From: a virus
Virus record (IMG/VR): IMGVR_UViG_3300017770_000239
Coordinates: 1-20,329 of that record
Direction: 5' to 3' (one strand)
Length of the DNA: 20,329 bases
Position 1 is the stretch's first letter. Each line of letters opens with the position of its first letter. The notes beneath the pieces were generated by a model, which saw only the letters and a list, made by a program, of their open reading frames with translations, was not told the DNA's origin and did not search any database. The position numbers were made by a program, and so were the translations under genes. Of this stretch, positions 7,554 to 14,308 are shown in pieces.

Positions 7554-7991
7554 CTAGTTGTTTTTCATCACATAGTTATACGTGACATCAAAATTCATTA
7601 CAAATTCAGCCAGTGGTGGTTGACGTTCTATGACTTCAACACTCACTACGGTTGAATCCATTACGACTGAACGTGTTTTGTTTCTGTATCTATCTTCATC
7701 AAGAATCTCGTCAACGGCTTCAATTAAGTCGTTGCGTTTTGAATCTAGTTCATTGCCTCTAACAAAACAGCGGATTTGATATCTAATTACTCCACGTTTT
7801 CTGCCACTGGCAGAGCCCATAGTGAGTAACTCTCTATCTTCTGTTGTTGTTTGGACTAGTATTGCTGGGAATTGTGTGATTGCCAACTCTTCTACATTGA
7901 AAGGTTGGCGTGTTACCAAAACAGGTTTAACTGTTTCAATTTCTTGTAAGGTTTCAACTATGTTATTGGCTAAGTCTTCTCTAATGCTCAT
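7554..7991 (-). CDS. Tail terminator protein
   Basis: The 145-residue protein starts with a helix (REDLANNIVETLQEI) and has the alternating pattern of gpU / tail terminator proteins: FPAILVQTTTEDRELLTMGS, then a strand RGVIRYQIRCFVRGN, a helix (KRNDLIEAVDEILDEDRYRN), a strand pair (VVMDSTVVSVEVIERQPP), and the end AEFVMNFDVTYNYVMK. Proteins of this fold form a ring at the head-proximal end of the tail tube, stop its growth and join it to the connector. The ATG lies 9 bases after the connector gene stop with only a weak ribosome site, so it is probably coupled to it. Confidence 0.75.
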   Translation of the reverse strand: MSIREDLANNIVETLQEIETVKPVLVTRQPFNVEELAITQFPAILVQTTTEDRELLTMGSASGRKRGVIRYQIRCFVRGNELDSKRNDLIEAVDEILDEDRYRNKTRSVVMDSTVVSVEVIERQPPLAEFVMNFDVTYNYVMKNN

Positions 7992-8000
7992 AGTTCAACT

Positions 8001-8447
8001 CTATCTTCGCAATCTTAAGAACACATCTGGAGTTTTTTCAACGTCTTGGAATACATTGTCGTCGTTTGCATCATAGCGAACGCCTTGACGTAAACACAAG
8101 TCAAATTCATCTTCAAACCTACCACGATAATAATCCATCATTTCTCTAAAACGATCTGATTCAGCCTCAAACTTTGTAAGTTTAGGGCAAATGTGATATG
8201 CTAGTGCGTGAAATACTGTTGCTTTGGTCCATTGTGTTGGATCCAACTTGTCTTCATCCATTAGGACGGCTAAGTTGGAATAGCGAATGTCAGTGCGTCC
8301 CTTTTGATAACTTGGGAACCATCTAACTGATAAGAGTCTGTTGATTTCTGATTCTGAGTTTGCTAGTTCTGTGTCCCATTCTAATACACCGTATTCAGTG
8401 ATATGTGGGTCTACAGCAAGCAAATCGTCAATTGTTGCGTATGCCAT
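8001..8447 (-). CDS. Head-tail connector / adaptor protein
   Basis: The 148-residue protein has the compact helical pattern of gp6-like or gp36-like head completion proteins: a start of MAYATIDDLLAVDPHITEYG, an early helix (SESEINRLLSVRW), a long helix (TKATVFHALAYHICPKL), another (DRFREMMDYYRGRFEDEFD), and a short basic C-terminus. Such proteins form a ring under the portal. The start is an ATG with GGAAGGAC 7 bases before it. It is the first gene after the capsid terminator and a possible promoter, so it may head a separate transcript that covers the tail genes. Confidence 0.7.
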   Translation of the reverse strand: MAYATIDDLLAVDPHITEYGVLEWDTELANSESEINRLLSVRWFPSYQKGRTDIRYSNLAVLMDEDKLDPTQWTKATVFHALAYHICPKLTKFEAESDRFREMMDYYRGRFEDEFDLCLRQGVRYDANDDNVFQDVEKTPDVFLRLRR

Positions 8448-8497
8448 ACGAAGTCCTTCCCCGTGAATTTAATAGTTGAAACAGTCCTTCTGCTTCT

Positions 8498-8522
8498 TAT
8501 ATTGTATTTAGCGTAATCGCTA
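8498..8522 (-). promoter_or_regulatory. Possible promoter with palindrome in the gap after the capsid gene
   Basis: On the coding strand this reads TAGCGATTACGCTA followed by AATACAATATA, i.e. a perfect 5-bp inverted repeat (TAGCG / CGCTA, 4-base loop, 8509-8522) next to a TACAAT (8501-8506) that resembles a bacterial -10 element. The hexamer 17 bases upstream (TGGTAT) is a poor -35 match, so an activator or a phage-modified polymerase would be needed. It lies just past the capsid terminator and before the connector gene. Confidence 0.35.
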
Positions 8523-8543
8523 GATACCAGTTTATAATATGCC

Positions 8544-8574
8544 AAAAAGGGGATCTGTTCTGCAACAAACCCCC
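8544..8574 (-). terminator. Intrinsic terminator after the major capsid gene
   Basis: On the coding strand an 11-bp stem GGGGGTTTGTT / AACAGATCCCC (with two G-U pairs) closes a 4-base loop GCAG and is followed directly by TTTTT. The opposite strand lacks a T run after the stem, so the terminator acts on the minus strand. It lies 44 bases past the capsid stop, as expected for ending or attenuating a capsid transcript. The region 8448-8617 holds this element and the possible promoter, with no gene. Confidence 0.85.
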
Positions 8575-8617
8575 TCCTTGATGTAACGTCTTAGCAATTT
8601 AACTGTTAACCTAAGTC

Positions 8618-9475
8618 TTAGTCTGTTGCAGATCCTACAATTTTAACACCGTGAGCGTTTTGTAAAATGGCTTCGCCTTTTACAACACTAATCATAATGT
8701 CAGTTGCACGAGCCGCCGCTTGTCTTTGCTCTTCCATTGTTACTCCGCCTCTGATAGCGTGTCCAATAGCACTTGGAGCAAATACAGCGCCAACCATATT
8801 TTCTTCTGTGTCAGTGTCAGTGTCTAAGTCTGATTTAACAAGACTTGACTCATATACTGAACAACCAGCAAGTGTGCCAATGTAATAGCCACGAAGTGCT
8901 TCATTACCAATAGCGTTTGCTGTAGTTGCTGTAGTTCCGCCTGTGCCTGCAAGTTCTTTCTTCAACTGTAGAGCCTGACGTGGACCTAACACACAAGCCA
9001 ATGGTCCAATAACTTTATTGCCACGTAGAGTAGCAACAGCGTCAAGGATATTGTCAACTGTGATGATTGCGTCTTCTGTTCCTACAGAGTTAGTGAATGA
9101 ATTGAACAATGCAAATGCATCTGCGTCCATTTTTTCAGCAATCGCTCTACCTGCTTGTGAACCTAAGTCCGCAATCACGTCGCGTTGTGCTGAGTCACGT
9201 AACATATCTGTTACTTGGAAGTATGTTCCTACTTCACCTAAGTCAAGTGAAACACTAGTTGTATTTGTGTCTGCCGCAGATGGCGCTGTGCCTTCTGTAA
9301 GTGCAGCCGCTGTTACACCAGAGTAAACTGGAATTTGTAAACTTTTACCTGCGTTTGCTGGGAAGTTGAACGGTGTTACGATTTGACGAGCAATTGAATT
9401 CTCATACATCGCAAACTGTGCTTCAGCCAACAGATTGGTAAAGAGTTCACTATTGATTGTAGTATTATTAGCCAT
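8618..9475 (-). CDS. Major capsid protein (HK97 fold)
   Basis: The 285-residue protein has the HK97-fold pattern: an N-terminal arm (INSELFTNLLAEAQFAMYEN), the E-loop/spine area (AGKSLQIPVYSGVTAAALTE, then TTSVSLDLGEVGTYFQVTDM), a spine helix (LGSQAGRAIAEKMDADAFAL), the P-domain (TVDNILDAVATLRGNKVIG, CVLGPRQALQLKKELAG), and the end EEQRQAAARATDIMISVVKG. It forms the icosahedral shell. There is no N-terminal scaffolding (delta) domain, consistent with the separate scaffold gene upstream. AAGGAG lies 9 bases before the ATG. A short loop (DLDTDTDTEEN) is coded by a small GTGTCA repeat (+ strand) and is probably surface-exposed. The gene is followed by a strong terminator. Confidence 0.93.
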   Translation of the reverse strand: MANNTTINSELFTNLLAEAQFAMYENSIARQIVTPFNFPANAGKSLQIPVYSGVTAAALTEGTAPSAADTNTTSVSLDLGEVGTYFQVTDMLRDSAQRDVIADLGSQAGRAIAEKMDADAFALFNSFTNSVGTEDAIITVDNILDAVATLRGNKVIGPLACVLGPRQALQLKKELAGTGGTTATTANAIGNEALRGYYIGTLAGCSVYESSLVKSDLDTDTDTEENMVGAVFAPSAIGHAIRGGVTMEEQRQAAARATDIMISVVKGEAILQNAHGVKIVGSATD

Positions 9476-9498
9476 AATAGTTCTCCTTATATTTTAGG

Positions 9499-10185
9499 CT
9501 ATGCAGACTGTTTTCTAAGTTCTGCATATATTTTTCTATGTTCTGGATTTGACATATCCAGTTTGCTAACATCAACATTTTTAGATTCATTCATTATAGA
9601 ATTTTGTGTATTGGTTGTGCTTGGAGTAGGAGATACAAAATGTGGATTTGTGTCAAGAAATTCTTTTACCAAATCATCAACGCCCATTGCTGTGCCGTTG
9701 TCTGTATATCTTACTGTTCCATCAGCGCCTACTACTTCAACTTCGCCTTCTGAGCCTAGTCTTAGATTGCTTTTCAGCAAAGACTTGACTTGTTCTGGGT
9801 TGATTGAACGGTATTTTGCCGCCGCATTAACCAAAGGTGTATCCACCCTATATTCTCTAATGATGCTATCTCGTTGTGCGATCTCAGCATCTTTTTTTGA
9901 AGCCATATCACTTAGCACTTTTTCAAACTCACCCTTTTTCATTGCTTCTTCAGTCTGCTTTTGTTCAGCCTGTGTCTTCAATTGGCGAAGTTCGTCTAAG
10001 TCTCCAAGTTCTTGATAAGGACGAATTGCTTTATTCGTAACAGCGTGTTTCATTTTCGCCATAGCGTCATCAAACTCTGATTGCGAATACATTCTTCCTT
10101 GTGCTTCTGTCTCTGTTGCCTGACTATCTTGGTTTGCTTGAGCGTCAGTATTCTCTATTGCTTCCGTGGTTGTTGTTGTGTCCAT
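9499..10185 (-). CDS. Capsid scaffolding protein
   Basis: The 228-residue protein has the usual scaffold build: a Thr/Gln/Glu-rich disordered N-terminus (1-30), then FDDAMAKMKHAVTNKA, a charged coiled coil (about 60-115; QLKTQAEQKQTEEAMKKGEF), a helical part (NPEQVKSLLKSNLRLGSEGE) and a C-terminal helix with DMSNPEHRKIYAELRKQSA, which probably binds the capsid protein. It guides shell assembly and is then lost. It lies directly before the capsid gene, with 23 bases between them. A strong AAGGAGG site precedes its ATG, which fits high expression. I see no serine protease in it. Confidence 0.85.
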   Translation of the reverse strand: MDTTTTTEAIENTDAQANQDSQATETEAQGRMYSQSEFDDAMAKMKHAVTNKAIRPYQELGDLDELRQLKTQAEQKQTEEAMKKGEFEKVLSDMASKKDAEIAQRDSIIREYRVDTPLVNAAAKYRSINPEQVKSLLKSNLRLGSEGEVEVVGADGTVRYTDNGTAMGVDDLVKEFLDTNPHFVSPTPSTTNTQNSIMNESKNVDVSKLDMSNPEHRKIYAELRKQSA

Positions 10186-10218
10186 CGTTACACTACCTCC
10201 TTAAAGAGTAATTTGTTG

Positions 10219-10230
10219 TATATCTATTTA
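10219..10230 (-). promoter_or_regulatory. Possible promoter motif TAAATAGATATA before the scaffold gene
   Basis: The 81-base gap 10186-10266 is AT-rich and contains TAAATAGATATA on the coding strand. A near match, TAAATACAATATA, lies at 8498-8510 in the only other long gap. The place fits a late promoter for the scaffold-capsid pair. No convincing -35 hexamer is seen and AT-rich DNA produces such matches by chance, so this is tentative. Confidence 0.3.
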
Positions 10231-10266
10231 TCACCAAACATAAAATAGTGGTGTTAAATGACTGTT

Positions 10267-10323
10267 TTACTTGCGGTTACCGCGTTTTTTACTTTTCTTC
10301 TTCTTTGCTTTTTTCATAGCCAT
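10267..10323 (-). CDS. 18-residue Lys/Arg-rich peptide
   Basis: The reading frame ATG (10321-10323) to TAA (10267-10269) encodes MAMKKAKKKKSKKRGNRK, with 11 of 18 residues Lys or Arg. The strong site GGAGGG lies 8 bases before the ATG, inside the last codons of the upstream gene, and the gap between the two genes is 4 bases. The good site, the gap-free placement and the stop just before a non-coding gap suggest a real gene. Such a peptide could bind nucleic acid or the acidic scaffold in the prohead. I know no family for it. It is too short for usual gene finding and could be overlooked. Confidence 0.6.
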   Translation of the reverse strand: MAMKKAKKKKSKKRGNRK

Positions 10324-10327
10324 AGTT

Positions 10328-10594
10328 TTACCCTCCTTTTTTAGCACCCAGTGCCGCACCAGCGGCAAGTGCACCTAATACCTTGCGACTTACAAGACTC
10401 TTTGGTTTTGACGCCTTAGGTGCTGTAATCGCATATTGATAACTAGTCATACCCTCGTTAAATGACTGGCTATGTGGTGACGGTATTGATCCACCACTTG
10501 ACGCATAACTGTGTCCTGCCTTGTGCCCTCCACATCCAGGCGTTTTACAGTTATATCCTTTATAGGTTGGTTGTAGTGTTGCTTTCTTCGCCAT
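10328..10594 (-). CDS. Small head-module protein with C-x4-C-x2-H-x3-H motif
   Basis: The 88-residue protein starts at an ATG with AGAGG 9 bases before it. Its first third has NCKTPGCGGHKAGHSYASSG, where C16, C21, H24 and H28 could bind zinc. The middle is Ser/Pro/Gly-rich; the C-terminus is a basic segment (KASKPKSLVSRK) followed by a small hydrophobic Ala/Gly-rich helix (VLGALAAGAALGAKKGG). The last codons (Lys Lys Gly Gly) contain the site used by the next gene. It overlaps the upstream small gene by 35 bases in another frame. The position between portal and scaffold points to a minor head protein. The function is unknown. Confidence 0.7.
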   Translation of the reverse strand: MAKKATLQPTYKGYNCKTPGCGGHKAGHSYASSGGSIPSPHSQSFNEGMTSYQYAITAPKASKPKSLVSRKVLGALAAGAALGAKKGG

Positions 10595-10898
10595 ATTCAG
10601 GATCCTCTAGTTGTTGTTTGAATTCAGTAACATTATCAAATTCATTGTATTGTTTTTGTAGTTCTTGACGCATCCAATGTGTGAGTCTTGACAGAGCCAA
10701 CAAATGTCTCTTGCATCTCTTTCTTGCTGTGTTGTTCAAACGGTTTTTCCATTTAGGATAATCCTTTTGTAAGCCTTCAAAGTGATATTGAATAAGTGCT
10801 TCTGCCACAGTGGTGTCAAATGGTTCATAGTATAACCAAGGTTGATTCATAGGCTGGTTTTGTTTGCCCAGTTTATGAGTTGGTTGACTGTGGCGCAT
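10560..10898 (-). CDS. Uncharacterised 112-residue protein after the portal gene
   Basis: The gene overlaps the portal end by 26 bases and the next small gene by 35 bases, each in a different frame. The ATG follows AAAGG at a normal distance. The protein has a Gln/Asn/Pro-rich start, a Trp/Tyr-containing segment (QPWLYYEPFDTTVAEALIQY), a basic central helical stretch (KWKNRLNNTARKRCKRHLLA) and an acidic end. I do not recognise the family. Dense placement between head genes suggests a small virion or packaging accessory protein. Confidence 0.65.
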   Translation of the reverse strand: MRHSQPTHKLGKQNQPMNQPWLYYEPFDTTVAEALIQYHFEGLQKDYPKWKNRLNNTARKRCKRHLLALSRLTHWMRQELQKQYNEFDNVTEFKQQLEDPEYGEESNTTTNL

Positions 10899-12387
10899 TA
10901 CCTAACCTTTGTGTAAGAACAGTTAAAAACTCTGGATGTAGTTCAACAATTTGTTCCATTGTGTATCCTTGTTGAATCATTTCAGCAATGTGTGCATCAA
11001 ATGTGTTTGCATCTAATGGTGCGTGTTCCATTTCAGCATTTTTTTCAATGCGTTTTTTCATACGCTCAACATCATCATACACAAACTCTTCTTCATCATC
11101 CAACAGCATTTTAACACGGAAGTCCAATAGTGCTTTTACACTTGGATCTGCTGGTGCTGTTCTTGCGGCTTGTTCTAGTAGAGCCATATCTGAATGTTTG
11201 TCTTGTATGTTGAAACTGTCTGGATAGTCAATTGATCCATCCCAAGTTTTACCTTGATAAACAGCAAACAATCTCCACATCTGCTCTTCAGCAAGTTCTA
11301 GGTTGTCTGCTTTCTCTGACAGTTTTGAATTAAGTTGTTCAAATTCCATTTGTCTTGAAACACCACTCATTGTTGAAGCCTTGTTTTCACGCATTGCTCC
11401 TAGGTGTGCAATTCTATCAATAGCATCTACTTTGGCTTCTACACTTTTGTATAGGCTTTCTAGACTTTCACCACTTGGTTGTAACAAGTATGGCTTCAAG
11501 CCTGGGTCCATATTCTCATCCATTTGAATGATTGCACCAGCGCCAGCGCCTGCTTCTGTAGTAGAAACTTTAACTAGGCTTGGGTGGTTTTGTAGTCTAA
11601 TCAACTGTTCAATTTCTGAGTATTCATTGTATATTGAACGATTCAAATCAGCAATGTCACCAATTTCTGAAATACCAACACCTCTAATAGGTGAACGATT
11701 TGAGTAAACACATATCGCAGGAATCAATCCAAGTTCATTAACTTCGTTCATTGATGAACGCACTTCTTTTTTCTCATCATCTAATACAGTTGTATAGATG
11801 TCTTCTGCTGTCCACTCTTTAATAACCAATTCGCCATCACTCATATCTTCAACATATTTCAAGTAACTTAAAACATAGTAGCCTGACGGTGAACGTTCAT
11901 AACGCCAGTCAAGAACTGAAAGAGGAGTTAGCACACTTGCATAAGGACGGACTTCTTGAAATAACTCTTCTGCTCTGGTTCTTGCGTTTGTTTTAGGCTT
12001 TGTAAGTATTACCCAAGTATGTCCAAACACACTTGAATATGTTGATACGTCTTTCATAAACGCATCTAAACTTCTGCCTTCTAGATCTGCATCATCTAAG
12101 AATGGTTTCAAACTAGGATCATTTTCTAAACTTGCATATTCTCTATAAGCAGGTTGTCTAAACAAGAACGAGTTGAAGATTGAAATCACACCCTTACAGT
12201 GGTTATCAAGTGGCGTTGTGCTGAGCCTTTCTTGATATTCAACTTCTGTTTCCATTTGGTAGCGTGTCAAGTATTCGCCATTGCGATATACTTCACTTCC
12301 CATATAACTAGCGAGTAAAAATTTCCATCGCTTGTAGTGTTTTTCATAAGCATCATTTGTGCTTGTGTATCTATTGTAGTCCGTCAT
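10873..12387 (-). CDS. Portal protein
   Basis: The 504-residue protein has the length and pattern of phage portal proteins of the DUF4055 kind: an N-terminal segment (AYEKHYKRWKFLLASYMGSE), a Y-Q-M-E-T-E-V-E-Y-Q-E-R-L motif near 45-56, the segment NHCKGVISIFNSFLFRQPAY (about 62-81), a stem/wing area with EEVRPYASVL-type strands, a helical area (LNRSIYNEYSEIEQLIRLQN), and MSGVSRQMEFEQLNSKLSEK near 340. Twelve subunits should form the ring through which DNA is packaged and leaves. It follows TerL directly, with 3 bases between, and AGGAG precedes the ATG. The C-terminal 80 residues are acidic and helical. Confidence 0.85.
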   Translation of the reverse strand: MTDYNRYTSTNDAYEKHYKRWKFLLASYMGSEVYRNGEYLTRYQMETEVEYQERLSTTPLDNHCKGVISIFNSFLFRQPAYREYASLENDPSLKPFLDDADLEGRSLDAFMKDVSTYSSVFGHTWVILTKPKTNARTRAEELFQEVRPYASVLTPLSVLDWRYERSPSGYYVLSYLKYVEDMSDGELVIKEWTAEDIYTTVLDDEKKEVRSSMNEVNELGLIPAICVYSNRSPIRGVGISEIGDIADLNRSIYNEYSEIEQLIRLQNHPSLVKVSTTEAGAGAGAIIQMDENMDPGLKPYLLQPSGESLESLYKSVEAKVDAIDRIAHLGAMRENKASTMSGVSRQMEFEQLNSKLSEKADNLELAEEQMWRLFAVYQGKTWDGSIDYPDSFNIQDKHSDMALLEQAARTAPADPSVKALLDFRVKMLLDDEEEFVYDDVERMKKRIEKNAEMEHAPLDANTFDAHIAEMIQQGYTMEQIVELHPEFLTVLTQRLGNAPQSTNS

Positions 12388-12390
12388 TCG

Positions 12391-13641
12391 TTATGCTCCT
12401 GTCCTATGTTTCCAAGTTGTGACTTCTGATTTGTTTGTATCTCGTCTAAGAGGATACTTGTAGTGAACCATATACCCTAACGCATCGTTCCAATGATCGT
12501 ATCCACTGTCCTTGTCTGGTTGTTGGGTTCCTTCTTTGTAGACTTGTCGTTCAAGTCCCTCAATGATTCGTTTGCACCTAGGTTCTACCACCAGTCTTAC
12601 TTCACCTGTTGAACTCAACAATCGTGAGTTGACAGCGTTTATTCTGTCTCTTACTGGAGGATGGCTGTTGGGTGCTTTAACAACAAAGCCAGCATTTTGT
12701 AGTATTATAATATCCGTCATTCCATTGGCTGATGTTTTTCTTTGTCTGCCTGCTGGATCAGGATAAACAAATATCTTTGATTTAGGGTATCTTGTTTTGA
12801 TTTCATCTACCATTTCATCTGTGTTGCTTGAGAAAATACCTATTTCGTCTATGATGTGCATAACTCCGTCAGCACGTTCATATGCCACTACAGCAACACT
12901 AGGATCAATGTTGAAATCTTCTCCTATGTGTAGTATTTCAGGATAATGAGCGTTTTCTAAGTCATATTCTACACATTTTTCAACGTTCTTTTCACGTTCA
13001 AATCCGTAGTATATTCTACCTGAAAAACTTTCAAATGATCCTTGGTATTCTTGTTTGTATGTTCTTTCATCAAGTAGGCGTTGTGCTGATTCCAATTCAC
13101 TAGCAGGCACATTGCCTCCTTCTTCAGTTGTAAATTGCCAACTGCCCCATTCGTCATCTACTTGTGTGTTGTTGAATAAGTCGTATGCCCAGTTTAATCC
13201 TTTTGGTGTGCCCATAAACAAACCTGATCCTAAACTGTCTGATAATGTTGGACGAAGTGATTCATAAAACGCTTCTGGTTTGATATCTGCAACCTCATCC
13301 ATTACTAGGAAGTCTACTCTGTTACCACGTAAACTGTCATAGTTTTCTGCACCTTTGAGTGAAATCTGTGATCCATTTTTAAGAAATATTGTAAGTTCTG
13401 CTTCGTTAATTTTTCTGATCCAATGTAGTGCAAATAATTTCTTCTTTAGTTTTAACCACCAAATGTTTTTGGCTTGTCTGTAACTAGGACAAACAGCCCA
13501 ACACACTGTGCCAGGACGACTTGCGTGTTTGCATATCTCCCTGATACCTAAAGTAGTCTTCCCGAAGCGGCGTCCACTAATTAAAACGCGCCAGCGTTTG
13601 TCTGAAGCGGCTACTTGTTTTTGTGGGTTAGTTAATGGCAT
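12391..13641 (-). CDS. terL: Terminase large subunit
   Basis: The 416-residue protein is the packaging motor ATPase and nuclease. Walker A is GRRFGKTT (23-30); Walker B is FLVMDEVAD (111-119), with the catalytic Glu at 116; the coupling motif is FMGTP near 142-146. The RNase H-like nuclease domain has Asp242 in IGEDFNID, Asp295 in YPDPAG, and Asp382/Asp386 in GYDHWNDALGY, which can supply the metal-binding acids. Gln7 in NPQKQV is in the adenine-binding position. The ATG overlaps the TerS stop as TAATG, with GAGGA 6 bases before it. The length is typical for headful or cos enzymes of siphoviruses; the packaging type cannot be assigned from this alone. Confidence 0.97.
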   Translation of the reverse strand: MPLTNPQKQVAASDKRWRVLISGRRFGKTTLGIREICKHASRPGTVCWAVCPSYRQAKNIWWLKLKKKLFALHWIRKINEAELTIFLKNGSQISLKGAENYDSLRGNRVDFLVMDEVADIKPEAFYESLRPTLSDSLGSGLFMGTPKGLNWAYDLFNNTQVDDEWGSWQFTTEEGGNVPASELESAQRLLDERTYKQEYQGSFESFSGRIYYGFEREKNVEKCVEYDLENAHYPEILHIGEDFNIDPSVAVVAYERADGVMHIIDEIGIFSSNTDEMVDEIKTRYPKSKIFVYPDPAGRQRKTSANGMTDIIILQNAGFVVKAPNSHPPVRDRINAVNSRLLSSTGEVRLVVEPRCKRIIEGLERQVYKEGTQQPDKDSGYDHWNDALGYMVHYKYPLRRDTNKSEVTTWKHRTGA

Positions 13642-13973
13642 TAAATATCCTCATCCGTCCAAGGTAACGGAGTTGAGTCATCTCCACCATTTGGATTTTC
13701 TGATTGTCCAAGTAAGTTCTTTCCTAAAAATATAAGCATTCTAGGATCTCCATCCATTGCTCTAGTCATCTGTGTTCTGCGTAATCCCATTGTGCCGTTT
13801 GCTTTGCCTTGATCTATTTCGCTTGAGTATTTCTTTTCTAGTGTGCCTTTGCTTATTCCTGTGATGTGGGATATTTCCGCCAATGAACAATGAATCTCTG
13901 AGAGACGTCTAACCAAATCCTTGTTGGCTTTGGCTATCTCCTTGTAATTCTTTTTGTCCTCTGGCTTGTCCAT
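13641..13973 (-). CDS. terS: Terminase small subunit
   Basis: The 110-residue protein has an N-terminal helix-turn-helix (about 20-50: VRRLSEIHCSLAEISHITGI then SKGTLEKKY), suited to recognise the packaging site, and a C-terminal part LRRTQMTRAMDGDPRMLIFL followed by GKNLLGQ. This part matches the ending common in TerS-like proteins that form the oligomer and contact TerL. It lies directly upstream of terL and is coupled to it by TAATG. It also overlaps the upstream Ig-like gene by one base (TAATG). Confidence 0.85.
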   Translation of the reverse strand: MDKPEDKKNYKEIAKANKDLVRRLSEIHCSLAEISHITGISKGTLEKKYSSEIDQGKANGTMGLRRTQMTRAMDGDPRMLIFLGKNLLGQSENPNGGDDSTPLPWTDEDI

Positions 13974-14308
13974 TATAGATACCTGTTTTCTACTTTTACT
14001 CTAAAACGTCTTGAGTCAACAGCACCGTCTGCTGTTGTGACAGTGTTTTTTACTTCATATATCTCTTGCACACTTCCGCCTGTGAGTTCTACATAGGCTT
14101 TTTGTGTTCCAGTTACAATGCCACTTGCGGCTACTGTTACTGGTGCTGAGTCTCCTGAAATTGTTGATACTGTCCAAGCCACTGTTTGCAATGTATCATT
14201 GCCAGTTAACCAGTCAGTCCAATCAACAGTGTAAGTTAATTGTGCATCAGGATCTTTTGGTATATACGAACCTTTGACACTTTGTTTGAATCCTGTTATG
14301 TCAGTCAC
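13973..14308 (-). CDS. Ig-like fibre-associated small protein
   Basis: The 111-residue protein starts at GTG 14308, 10 bases after AAGGAGAC, and overlaps the previous stop as GTGA. The motif IPKDPDAQLTYTVDWTDWL (about 16-34) and the following alternating strands (QTVAWTVSTISGD, TVAASGIVTG, KAYVELTGGSVQEIYEVKNT) are the pattern of a phage protein family that occurs with fibre genes, often with an Ig-like sandwich. It ends in RRFRVKVENRYL. A role in joining fibres to the virion or in head decoration is plausible; I am not certain. It is unusual that it immediately precedes terS. Confidence 0.7.
   Translation of the reverse strand: MTDITGFKQSVKGSYIPKDPDAQLTYTVDWTDWLTGNDTLQTVAWTVSTISGDSAPVTVAASGIVTGTQKAYVELTGGSVQEIYEVKNTVTTADGAVDSRRFRVKVENRYL

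Noticed and set aside
8800-8830. GTGTCA microsatellite in the capsid gene
   Set aside because: Only three short copies in frame, coding for Asp-Thr repeats in a loop; no sign of a functional DNA repeat.
9563-10015. Open frame of 150 codons on the plus strand opposite the scaffold gene
   Set aside because: It is the antisense of a well-supported scaffold gene; the Ser/Leu/Thr-rich translation shows no family pattern and no start site.
10232-10253. Possible hairpin CACCA...TGGTG before the scaffold gene
   Set aside because: Only 5 pairs with a 12-base loop and no T run after it; too weak to call a terminator.
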